A stretch of 27,546 nucleotides of DNA from contig NW_004754910.1 of the NCBI RefSeq assembly GCF_000188695.1, positions 623,656 through 651,201 of the forward strand. Reading direction: 5' to 3'. Every line of letters starts with the position of its first letter. The stretch's first letter is position 1. The DNA is from Salpingoeca rosetta. Its lineage: Eukaryota; Opisthokonta; Choanoflagellata; Craspedida; Salpingoecidae. The position numbers and the translations under genes were made by a program. Positions 1 to 10,505 of the stretch are shown here, in pieces. Under the pieces are notes generated by a model. That model did no database searches and had not been told where the DNA came from. It was given only the letters and a program-made list of their open reading frames with translations.

Positions 1-200
1 TGTGTGTCTGTGTGTGTGTCTGTGTGTGTGTCTGTGTGTGTGTGTCTGTGTGTGTGTGTCTGTGTGTGTGTGTGTGTTGCTGTGTGTTGCTGTGTCTGTT
101 GCTGTGTCTGTTGCTGTGTGTTGCTGTGTGTGTGTCTGTGTGTCTGTGTGTCTGTGTGTGTCTCTGTGTTCTTGTGTCCTTGTGTATGCTTGTGTCTGTG
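1..200. repeat. Imperfect GT/GTCT repeat, intronic
   Basis: Mixed TG, TGTC and TGCTG units opening the window, in the sense direction of the hydrolase intron that ends at 361. Array start lies outside the window. Confidence 0.85.
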
Positions 201-361
201 CGTTGGTGCAGCCCGGGGTGACATGCACGTCGAACACACGCTGTGCTGCTGCTTTGAGGGCATTTGCAGACGTGCCACGCGCTGACGATTCGACTCGTGC
301 ATGTGTGCATGGGTCATTCCCTGATGCGCTCACCTCTCCCTCCCCCTCGCACGATTTGTAG

Positions 362-1685
362 GTTTCATTTTCCAGATGCCCCATTTGAGCTGCCCATTGA
401 GGATGGCGATGACATTCCCATGCGATCATGGTGGAACGACTCCTCCACACAAGGTACGTCACACGGTGCATTGCTGCAAGTCAACCTGGTGTGCTGATCT
501 GCACTGTCGCACACACACACACACACACGCAAACACACACACACGCAAACACACACACACGCAAACACACACACACACGCACACACACACACACACACAC
601 ACACGCAAGCACACACACACACTTACGTACATACTTGCACACATTCACTCGCGAGGCTCACAACTACCCGACCAACGCACATTCATACACTCACGCAATC
701 ACAACACACACACACACACACACACAATGTCACCCACAAACAACTACATGTGCAGCGTGGACGACAACGCTTCAGCAGCTGGACGAGTTCTTGCGGCAGC
801 GTGGCGTGCCAGCTCTGAGCGGCATCTTCGGTTTCTCCCAGGGCGGAGCCCTTGCTGCGCTGCTGGCCTGCAACCGCGAGCACATCAGCCAGCAGAGCGA
901 TGCATATCCAACACTGGCGGCCGCGCTTGCAAGCGTCAAGTTCATCGCCATTGCTGGCGCCCCTCACGATCACCTGCCGACGACGCCTGCTTCGCCACAC
1001 GGCATCCTCTCTCCTGACAAGTAAGTACGCGCAGCGTACACGACACCACTTGGGGCTGGGCAATGTGTGTGCCAAGGTGTGCCCTAATGGTAGTCACACA
1101 AACACAAGCACACACACGCACACACACAAAACACAAACACACACACATACACAACACACGCACGCACACGCGAGATTGTGCCTGTCACGCTTCCATTAAC
1201 CCACGCCTCCACGTGCGCTGCGCTCTGCAGGCAGTGCAGTGTGCCGTCGCTGCACTTCATTGGCACAGCAGATGTTGTCGTTGCCCCGCAGTCGAGCGAG
1301 AAGCTGGCACAAGCCTTCCACCACGCAACCGTTTACCGACACGATAAAGGTGCGGTGTGAACATGGCTGTCGTTTGTAGTGTGAACGCTTGGACTGCACG
1401 CGCAACTTCTCCTTGGAACAACACAAGCAGCGTAGACCAACAGTTCTCACGTACCCTCGCCCGTATCGCGTCAACTGTGGTGCATTTGCGGAACTGTTCT
1501 TGACACATGATGACACCACCAGCGCACGTATTCCCGTCACGATCGGAGGAGGTGGCGGCGCTGTCGGCGTTCGTTCGTGCGGCCTTGAGTGACAACGACG
1601 GTGATGTCGACAGTGGAGAAGTCATTGCTGATGGCGATGGCGATGGTGATAAGGCAGCTGAACCTCCACGTCCGTTCTCCCCAAC
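362..1685 (+). CDS. FSH-family serine hydrolase (OVCA2-like), 5' end outside window
   Basis: Likely a small alpha/beta-hydrolase of the FSH1/OVCA2 family; the physiological substrate cannot be read from sequence. Exons read here: 362-453, 756-1020, 1231-1349 and 1523-1685, all GT..AG with matching phase. Exon 1 encodes FPDAPFELP and RSWWN, typical of the family's region after strand 2. Exon 2 carries the nucleophile elbow [12 protein letters not shown] (Ser in GFSQG). Exon 3 carries [11 protein letters not shown], with the Asp of the triad. Exon 4 carries [10 protein letters not shown], with the expected catalytic His; the usual GGH before it reads KAH. The fold should end soon after, yet an acidic linker (DGDGDGDK) follows and no in-frame stop occurs before the RWD exon at 1872. 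A donor at 1686 (gtcagt) keeps frame into that exon, so this may be the N-terminal part of a larger protein. The N-terminus lies upstream of base 1. Confidence 0.8.
509..730. repeat. CA repeat filling the hydrolase intron at 454-755
   Basis: (AC)n with interspersed GCAAAC units, broken by about 65 bp of unique sequence near 636-700, then (CA)n again up to 25 bp before the acceptor. Confidence 0.85.
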
Positions 1686-1823
1686 GTCAGTGACCGCACG
1701 CATGCGTCACTGTCAACAGTTGCTCATGCATTGTCTAAGAGGTGCTTCAATCTTGCCAACACGTGCTCGTTCGTCGACGTGCACGCATCACGTGCCTACA
1801 TGCACTCACGTTTTTGTGCGTGG

Positions 1824-1866
<43 letters not shown>

Positions 1867-1871
1867 GACAG

Positions 1872-4267
1872 GGAGGAGCAACAGGACGAGCTCGAGTCCC
1901 TCGAAGCCATCTACGACGTACGTGTCCGCACGTGTGTGTATGTGTGTGCGGTTGCGGATGGTTGTGTTTGAATGTGTGCATTCGTTGAAGTACTTGCCGT
2001 CAGCGTGGCAGAATGGATAGCTGACATCATCTCGCTCACTCCCACGACACAAACGCAACGCAATGTGCTTCACAACACGCAACACAACGCGGTGAACACG
2101 CACTCACTCACACACACACACACAATTTACACACATGTACGTGTGCAGACGGACTTCCAGCTGTTACAGCAGCGTCCACCCATGATCACCATCACCCTCC
2201 ACCCCTCCATCAGCAACGACGTCGACGACGACGACGATGACGACGACACGTCTGCCAAGGACACGCGCGCGCACCTGCAGCCAGCACTCACGGTTACGTT
2301 TGTGGAGGCGTATCCCGATGCTGCGCCCGTGATGCAATTGTCGCACGTCGGGCCCCTGGTTGGCGTCAAGGACGGCAGTGACGTGGAACGACAGCTCGCT
2401 GCTGATGCCATTGCGCACCTCTCAACTGTCGCCAAAGACGCGTGCGTCTGCCTGTGTATTTGTGTTTGTTTGCTTGTTTGCTTGTGTGTGTATGTCTGTC
2501 TGTCTGTCTGTGCACCTGTCTGTGTCCGTGCGTGTGTGTGCGTGTGTGTGTGCGTACGTGTGTGTCGTTGCCTCTTCTCTCGCGTCATCTTTCTTCTCTC
2601 ATCGATGCGCACTCAACAGCACACCTCTGCTCACCTCTGCCCATCCATGTCCCCGCAACCTCACGACGCACACTCACACACACACTCACATTGTCACGCA
2701 CGCACAGCCTGGGCATGTGCATGGTGATGACGCTGGTGGATGAGGCGCAGCAGTGGCTGGAGCAGCTGCACGCGGACGTGACCAGCGGTGCAAAGGACCT
2801 CACCGCCCTCACAGCTTGCCTGCAGGCAACGTCAATCAGCAGCAGCAGTAGCAGCACGACGAAGACAAAGCAGCAGCGAGGGGGCTCGGCACACTCATCT
2901 TCCGCTCCATCTTGGTCATCTGTGCACTCCAACGACGCCGTACAAAGCAGGCGCGCGGCGGTTGCGCGCATGATGGACACTGGCGGCGATGAGGATGAGG
3001 ATGAGGAGGAGCAGCGCAAGTGGTCGCTGTTCATACGACAGCTGCACCGCGAGGTTGCTGCTGCATACCCTGCAGGCCACGCCCCTGCATACAGTGTACC
3101 CGACACCACCAGCAGTAGTAGCAGCAGTACCAACGGTAGCAGTGGTGGTGGTGGTGGTGGTGGTGGTGCACAGCAACAGCAACAGCAACAGCATGGTGGG
3201 TCTGATGCAGGCGTGTGGAAGTACACGATTGGACTGGTGGGGAAACCGTCAGCCGGAAAATCCACATTCTTCAACGCGATTACAGACCCCAAGGTGATGG
3301 ATGAAATGTGAGAAAGAGAGGGACAGGGGAGAGAGTAAGAGAGAGTGTGTGTGTGTATGTGAGCGAGAGAGATAGAGAGAGACAGAGAGCTGCGAGGTTC
3401 GCCATGACTGTTATGGCAGTGTCGTTGCATGCGCTGGTGCACTATGCACACACATATGCACACATATGCACACACGCACCCATGCAACAAATGCCACATT
3501 GAGTCCCTTGTAAACCGCGTACACAACTGATGCCGTTGCGTGTACCTCCTCCATCATTGTCGATGCCACTGACTGACCACCGCAGGACCCCTCCAAAGCG
3601 GCGAAAGTTGCCGCATACTCGTTCACCACCATCGACCCAAACGTCGGCCAGGGATACTTTACGTACGACACTCTGTGTGTGCGTGTCTGTGTGCGTGCAT
3701 GTGCTTGATTGTTGTGTTGCTCGACACCCTTTTGTTTATTGCCGTTTGAAGGCTTATGCCTCATTCACACATACGCGCCTCCACAACTGTTCTCATTCAT
3801 CGCCCACATGCACACCTATGCGACGCACGTCATATCTCACAGCACGCCGTGCCCATCTGAGCAACTGCCTGGTGTGGAGTCGACACCTGCACACGGATTT
3901 GCCATTGGCAGGCGCAGAAAGGTACATCCGTGTGAAACTCCCGTGGCTTTCATTGCAATCCTGTGGTGCAACCATTCTTCTGCAAGCAAGTGTGTTTGGC
4001 ACACTCAGCAGGCCTGCACCGGGCCGTATCTGCACATGCTCGTGTGCTCACGCACGCATGCGCACACACACATACAAGGTACCTGTGATCATCAAGGACG
4101 TAGCTGGGCTGGTCCCCGGCGCGTACAAGGGCCGAGGCAAAGGCAACGCCTTCCTGAACGACCTGTGCGATGCTGATGTGCTCATCCACGTCGTCGACGC
4201 CTCGGGCATGTCCGATGAGAACGGCGTTATCGATGCACAGTGCTCGCGGTGCGGCCACTGTCCTGCG

Positions 4268-4318
<51 letters not shown>

Positions 4319-6657
4319 TGTGTGTGGGTGTGTGTGTGTGTGTGTGTGGGTGTGTGTGTGGGTGTGTGTGTGTGTGGGTGGGTGTGTCCGTGACTGTGTG
4401 TGGGTGTGTCTGTCTGTCTGTTGTGCGTGTGTTTGTGTTCCTGTGCCTGTGTGTGTGTCTGTGTCTGTGTCTGTCCGTGACTCTGTGTTCCTGTGTGTTT
4501 GCACGTGTGGGCGTCTGTGTGTGTGTTGGCCCTGCCACCCTCAATTTGTGTACTTCGTGCCTCATCCACTCCCAAACCCAAACCGCCACTGCTTCATCCT
4601 CACTTGTTCTCGCCCAATTTGCTTGCCATCTCAACCTGACCGCAACTGCAACGGCTCCCCGCCCCGCCCTCTATCCCAACATTAGCGATCCAGCTGATGA
4701 TGTGCAGTGGGTGCAGGAAGAGATACATCGGTGGATCTTCAACAATGTCCGGGCCAAGTGGAACAAGTGCCTCCGGTACGACCGACAACGCGATGCGTTG
4801 TGTTGCACTTCTCGTCTCGGGTTTATCGCATGCATGCACCTTCTTGCACACATCCCAATTTGTCTCTCTCATAAGCATCACGCAATCACTACGTGCGCTG
4901 TAGGGGCTTGGACCATTTTGTGAATATGTTCTCTGGCTATCAGTCTCGCCCAGGGATGGTGATTGACAGTCTGAAGCGGGCTGGACACAGTCTTCAGGTG
5001 TATTCGTGTGTGTCTATGTGTGTGTCTATGTGTCTGTCTGTCTGTCTGTCTGTCTGTGTCTGTGTCTGTGTCTGTGTGGCCGTGTGTCTGTGTTGTTTGT
5101 GATTGCACCCCATATTGCTGATGTTTCCGTTCTGGACGCTTTCTAATTTCGTTTCAAGTTCGATTTCAAAATGCTTAATGTAACGAATTTCTCACGACGA
5201 TTGTTTCGTGTCGATTTCATTCATCGGGGCCCACTTCATGACATGTCCTTGGCAAATTCACATCAGGACATCGAGCGGTCCATGCTCGCATGGGGCCCGC
5301 GGGATTTGCACCGCGTCGTGGCCCACTTCCTCCGCATCCGCTTCCCCATCCTCCTTGCCCTCAACAAGGTGGTGTACGTGCGTTGCTTTCGATGATAAGA
5401 GCCGAGTGTTGTGAGCCACGGGTGTGTGCACGCGTGTCAGTGTGGGCTCAGAATTTGCATTCACACGTTCGTGCGTTTGTAGGCGGACAAGACGCTTGAC
5501 TATGTTGACGCGGTACGGGCGACGTTTCCCAATGATCTTGTTGTGCCCATGTGCGCCAAGCTGGAGTGGCAGCTCTGCACGCTCAGGCGAAAAGGTGAGG
5601 TGCCAAAGCATGTGTGTGTGTCTGCCTGTGCGTTTGCATATGTGTCTCTCTTTCTTTGTCTGCCTGTGTGTGTGCACGCGGTTGTACTACTCTCACCTTC
5701 CCCGTCCCCAGCGTCGGCCTGTGATGAAGTTCACAGCCGCCACACACGCATTGCAAGCTCATCCGCCACTGCGAATCATGATGATGATAACCATAGGCCT
5801 GGTGGACTATCAGACAGGAGGCAGCGGTGCAGTTGTGCTGAAAAAGGATCCGCCAACAACAAAGAAGGAAGAGGAGTTGATGTCAAACGTGCACAAAGCT
5901 GTTGACCTGCTCCACACCCTAGCGTCAAGCGAGCACCTTCAGGTGTCCACTCGTTGCATGCACGATTTGCACCTCCTTCCGATCCCCATCACTCACTTGC
6001 ATCGACGTCTTGTAATTTCTCGCTAATGTGATCGCTCAACAACACACACTCTCTCTCACTCACACACGCACACACACACTCACACACACGCACACACTCA
6101 CACACACACACACACACTCACACTCACTCACACTCACTCCCTCCCTCACTCCCTCACTCACTCACTCACTCACTCACTCGCGCATGCACATGCACATGCT
6201 CCAGGGCTCTGGGGTGCTTGCTGTCATTGACACGGCCGTCCACCAGCTGCGCCCGCCGCTGCTTGTGTACCCTGTCACGTCGTTCGAGACGATGCAGAGC
6301 CCAGTGGTGGCGGCAGATGCTTCGCCTGCACCAGCAAGCAGCACAACAGCCTCTGCGAAAGGCAGCAATAGCACCACCACGACAACCTCGACGAAATCGA
6401 CAACATCGAGGGCCAGGGCAGCACCGGCCAACGTGCTGGCACACTGCCTTCTGCTTCGCCCTGCCACGACCGTTGGTGGCGTGTACGAGATACTGAAAGG
6501 GTCGCCACTGCACGCGCTTGCAGGTGACTTTGTGCGGGCCGAGTACTATGACATGGCGACTCGAGAGGGGAGACAAGTGCGGCGGACACAGGTGGTCACG
6601 CCGGCTCGCCACATTCTTCGCATCATGACCACCAAGAAGCGAACCCATGCGTCATAG
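1872..6657 (+). CDS. RWD domain fused to Ygr210-type OBG GTPase with C-terminal TGS-like region
   Basis: Probable ribosome- or translation-associated GTPase. Exons read here: 1872-1917, 2149-2441, 2708-3293, 3586-3662, 3843-3921, 4079-4239 (or 4248), 4686-4775, 4904-4997, 5267-5368, 5483-5599, 5712-5942 and 6205-6657. All join in frame to TAG at 6655. The RWD domain starts [15 protein letters not shown], has the YPDAAP motif (YPxxxP) and continues with [10 protein letters not shown], closely like RWDD1/Gir2. The same exon (2708-3293) runs through an acidic, Ser/Gly/Gln-rich linker into the P-loop [13 protein letters not shown]. Later come [13 protein letters not shown]3 [25 protein letters not shown]4 NKAD (split by an intron) and a final region from about 6430 with [10 protein letters not shown], as in TGS domains. 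KxSxGKS and GLVPGA match the archaeal/YGR210C OBG branch rather than DRG. No independent start codon is evident near 1872. About 775 codons from the RWD start. Confidence 0.85.
4269..4400. repeat. Long GT repeat with GTGGGT interruptions in GTPase intron
   Basis: (TG)n starting about 20-30 nt after either candidate donor (4239 or 4248), followed by degenerate GTCT units to about 4540. The intron lacks a CA partner. Confidence 0.85.
6041..6180. repeat. CA / CACT repeat before the last GTPase exon
   Basis: (CA)n grading into (CACT)n that ends about 24 nt before the acceptor at 6204. Confidence 0.85.
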
Positions 6658-7193
6658 CCAACGACCACGACAGTTGGACTTCAGGTGCATGTGATTGATT
6701 GGTTGTTTGCTTGCTTGTGTTTGTGTGCGTGTGTGGTTGCTTTTGTGTGCATGTGTTGTTTGTTTGTTTTGTTGGCTTTGTTCGCTCGCCCGCTGCAGTC
6801 GACCCCAGCTGTTGCTGTAGCACTTGTTTGCGTTGTTGTTCGCATGTCACAGTTGGGGCTTTTACTGTTGTTGTTTCATGGCACGTGACAATGCAAGTAC
6901 TGCCGTCGCGAATGCGGCCAAACAGGCGCGGCAATCCAAGTTGGCACTGCTGTCGTCGCCATCAATAAAATACGTGTACAAGGCGCAGGCGCTTGTCATC
7001 AATTATAACTGCGAGGCAGCAATCGAGAATATAGTAACAAACAAACAACCAAGGACAATCTGTCGAGACGGACAGAGAGAATGACAGGACTTGGTGGGAG
7101 AGGGGGGGGGGGGTTGCTTAAACGGCGCCGAGGCGAAGGCAATCGCTGCTGCTGCTGGTGGTGCTGGTGCTGGTGCTGGTGCTGGTGCTGGTG
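6658..7193. other. Intergenic stretch between convergent genes
   Basis: It holds the 3' UTR of the GTPase gene with its AATAAA, a short GT-rich part near 6710-6760, a run of G at about 7101-7113 and a (GCTGGT)n-like repeat near 7150-7195. The repeat is just past the stop of the minus-strand reductase. Read on the minus strand in another frame it would give a Ser/Thr tract (frame ending near 7118), so an alternative C-terminus of the reductase cannot be excluded. No separate gene is seen. Confidence 0.5.
6964..6969 (+). promoter_or_regulatory. AATAAA polyadenylation signal
   Basis: A canonical AATAAA lies about 307 nt after the GTPase stop codon and upstream of the convergent reductase gene. 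It is a plausible 3' end signal for the GTPase transcript. No GT-rich downstream element is conspicuous within 30 nt. Confidence 0.55.
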
Positions 7194-9103
7194 CTATTGA
7201 TGCTGGGCCTTAGGAAAGATGCGCCGCGCGTGTTCAATGCGGCCGGGGGCGTCCAGGGTGCGAAGGAACGCGCCCATCTGCCAGCAGGAGCAAGACGACA
7301 GCGGCGGTGCCTTTGTGGCGCTGCGCTGGTCGAAGCTGCGCGCGCTGTCTGTGTCACTAGGAAAACGAGGTCTGGGTGATGTGGCGGTGCTTGTCGACGA
7401 CTGACGCGTGGCGACAGAGACGGGGTACCGAGGCGGGTGGGCGCCCAGACCAGACGACTCAGAAGAGTGGGAGGCGTTGTATGTTGAGGTGGACGTGGAG
7501 GGTGCACGGAGCGCGCCGCCCGCGCGCAGATGCTGCTGCGGCGAGTGAGCGTGCTGCTGGCCAGCCTGATGGTCTTTCCTCTTCTGCCGTGAGCGCTGTA
7601 CAGCACCGGCCTTGGGTGTGTGCTGCTGCTCGAAAAAGTCTGAGATTTCCTCGGCGTTGATGCCGTGGTGCAGGGCCACGTGGTGGGGCAGCGATTTGCA
7701 GCGAAAGGCGGCCATCCACACGCTGTCGAACAGCACGGGCGTGGGCGCCGGGCCACGGAACAGGAAGTTTGTCATCTGAGGCCCAGCCTCGACGGTGACG
7801 TGCGTGTAGCGATGGCGTGCCCAGTCGAGTGCCTCCGCTGCGGAGAGCTCGCGGGAGCAGGAGACAGCAAACTGCCTATGGTTGCGGCGGTAGCGGATGA
7901 CGTTTTGGGCCAGCTTCATGTTGGTTGTGAGCACGGTGACGGCAATGTTGGGCTCGTGCAGGGCTGGGTGGTCCAGGTCAAAGCCGTCCTCTGAGACGAC
8001 GCAGATCATCAGCTTCTCTGGTCGCCCGAGCTGCTCTCGCCAGGAGCACATTTCGTCATGCTCTGCGTCGTGGGGGGAGAACCGCCATGAGAGCTGCGGG
8101 TCTTCACGCAGGCGCGCGCCCGTGGTCAAGATGGCCTCCGCCCTGGCACGGCTGGCACCCAGCACGAACTGAATGTCGCTAGCGCGGTCAGCCAAATCGG
8201 CATCATCGTTGCAGCAATCTGGGGTGTATGTGGCGTCCAGCAGAGGCAGGGGTCCTCGGCTGCCCCGCAGAACATCGCACAATTCCTGCGCGCGCATGCG
8301 AGTTGGCGTGAATATGAGTAATTAATTTAGTGAGACGGAGTGGAGTGTATTGTGCGCGAGGGGGTTAAGTGTGTGTGCGTGTGTATGGGAGGGGGGTGTT
8401 GATGAAAAGAGAAGGGCGTGGGACCGATCAACTAGAAAGGATCAAAGGCGATCGAGGCAATGCTGCGAAAGGGTTCGACGTGACCATAGCAGTCACTGTC
8501 CACGCTCAGTGTGGGTGACAGAAACGATCGTGTGCACTGAACAATTAAGCTCAAGCCCCAGCGGTTGACCAAAAAAAAAAAAACACCCACGACCCACACG
8601 ATGTAACAATGACACAAGGTGACAGGTGCAGTGATTGCCTTGGTACGTATACATACCTTTGGCTTGCGTCGAGAGTGGCGGTGGCGGTGGTGGTGGGAAT
8701 CTGATGCGTTATGGGACTTGACTTTGCGCATGGTGCTTGTGGCACTCCTCGGCGTGTAATTGTCGCCAGCGACAGATGACCGCGGCGATGAAGGCAGGGA
8801 GTGGGTGTGGGAAGAGGAGCGAAGCCAGATGCGGGACACGGTAATGACACCGCTGCACACGGAGAGGGGCACTGCATCCTCGCGGATGCGCAGGCACTGG
8901 GCCAAGCGCGCCGACACCCTGGCGGCGTGCTGTTCTGCTTGTGTTGGTTGATGGCGCGCTTCGGGGATCGGAGGGGTGTTTGCGTGGCTAGACAGGTCCA
9001 TGGTGTCACTGACAACGCCTTCGTCCGTCACGCAGGAGGCGAGGTTGTGTTTTGTGTGTGCCGCCACGGCGTCGGTGGCGAGGTGGTGCATGCACAAATG
9101 CAA
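7194..9103 (-). CDS. RibD C-terminal-like (DHFR-fold) reductase domain protein
   Basis: Two exons on the minus strand: 9103-8657 (149 codons) and 8285-7194 (363 codons plus TAG), joined in phase 0 by a gtatgt donor and a gcgcgcag acceptor; about 512 aa. The family call rests on SRARAEAILTTGARLREDP, which matches the RibD_C core (Arg-Ala-x-ADAIL..G..T...DP), on THVTVEAGPQMTNFLF, which matches the VEGGP loop that binds NADPH in RibD reductases, and on an earlier strand PLSVCSGVITVSR. In fungi and bacteria such domains reduce a pyrimidinone in riboflavin synthesis; the substrate here is unknown. A His/Arg/Ser-rich stretch (about residues 100-149) interrupts the N-terminal part of the domain. The last 130 residues are low-complexity Ser/Thr/Gln/His. 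The start at 9103 is the first Met in the open frame, and an upstream exon is possible. Confidence 0.6.
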
Positions 9104-9807
9104 GATGAGTCGGAGGGCACGGAGCTAGCTGCTGGCGCGTGGTGGTGGTGGTCTTGTCGTGACGCGGTGCTAGTGGACTTGTTTGTGTTTGCTGCTGTGT
9201 GCGAGTGAGGAAATGATGGGGATACGGGCGACTTGAGTCACGGTTCACGAGCCGCTTGCAACAGAGCAAGCAATTGGGGGAGGGGGGGAGGGCAGCGAGT
9301 GGTGAGCTTGTTGTCTTCTTCTTGTCCCGATGGCTGCAACCACGATTCCAGGAAACTTGAGATCATGTGTTATTGCAGGGCATCGAGCAATCGTTTCTGG
9401 CTCATTTGCACCTTTTTTTCAGGAACTCAGCGTGAACCGGGCGTTTCAATCGTTTGGCTCACATCAATGATGTCATCGGCACGATTGCTGACTCGGCATT
9501 TCTTCACTTGCTGCGCTCATGGGACGGGCCCAGCCACTGGACGGTTTTTTTTCCTTCCCCTTTTTTTTTCTTCTTGCTCGCGAGTGTCGTGTCTCCAACG
9601 ACACACACGTGCAGTGCAGTGTAGTGTGTTTCGGGTTTGGAAAAGTCACCAAAGATAAGCACAAGTCGTCTCTTTTTTTTGGTTTGTCTTCTTCTCCACG
9701 CGCACACACGCTCGCACTCTCGCCTCTCGACAGACACACTCTTGCCTGCTGCCAGCACTGCTTGCCCCTTTCCCTGCGTACATCACCACCACCCATCACC
9801 GTTCGTC
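9104..9807. promoter_or_regulatory. Divergent intergenic region between reductase and G3BP
   Basis: About 700 bp separate the two start codons and should hold both promoters and 5' UTRs. It is T- and pyrimidine-rich on the plus strand towards G3BP, with T runs at about 9411-9419, 9545-9570 and 9671-9680. No clear TATA box was found. No coding sequence with family similarity was recognised. Confidence 0.4.
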
Positions 9808-10469
9808 ATGGCAACTCCTGTTGAGCACCTTAACGTCGCCGACCAGGTTGGCCGCTTCTTCGTCCAGGTCTACTACCAGACGCTGAACGAGAAGCCCAGC
9901 GACATTGGCAGGTGCGTCCTCATGTGCTTGTGTGTGTGTGTGCTTGTGTTGGTGTGTGTGGAGGATGAACTGTGGACAGCCACCAGCGTGAGCGTGGGCG
10001 CGCGCTTCACACGTTTGGTTTGGCCCGGGGGGGGGGGGAAGTGGGTCCGCTCGCACGTGTGCTGTTGTGCGTGTGTGTTATCACACAGAAGAGACGTGTG
10101 TACATGGAATCCACGCCCAATAGCAGCACAACACACGTCTTTCTTGTTGCCATAGATGTGCGCGTGTGTTTGTCGAGTTTGGATGATCGTCGTTTGTTCT
10201 CACGTGCATGGTACATGCTGTACTCGTTCGTTGGGTTGATTGCCATCGACACGTCCACGCACACACACACACATACACACACACACGCACACACGCACAC
10301 ATATGCAATGTGAAGGTACTACCTCCTCGGAAAGTCCACCGCCGTGCGCACGGACGAGGCTGGTATGCAGACCACCTTCCATGGCCGTGAGAACATCACC
10401 CACGGCATCGCCGGCGAGCTCAAGCCCCTGCAGACCCGCACGGAGATCTCCTCGGTAAGCACTCCCGTC

Positions 10470-10505
<36 letters not shown>

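Noticed and set aside
2..361. Open frames translating to Val-Cys or Thr-His repeats here and at many other sites on both strands
   Set aside because: They are translations of GT/CA dinucleotide repeats inside introns, with no family similarity, and are interrupted by clear exons in other frames.
1998..2035. Segment resembling a tRNA 5' half (ggcagaatggatagctg)
   Set aside because: No anticodon arm or T-arm (GTTCRANNC) follows at the right distance; it lies in an intron of the GTPase gene.
2585..3526. 313-codon minus-strand frame antisense to the RWD-GTPase exon
   Set aside because: Poly-Ser, poly-Cys and poly-Pro runs mirror the trinucleotide-rich linker on the plus strand, where the conserved domains are encoded.
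7118..7756. Long alternative minus-strand frame beside the reductase C-terminus, Ser/Thr/Arg/Pro-rich
   Set aside because: It overlaps the reductase exon, which carries the conserved FDSVWMAAFRCKSLP segment in the other frame; the composition looks like an out-of-frame shadow.
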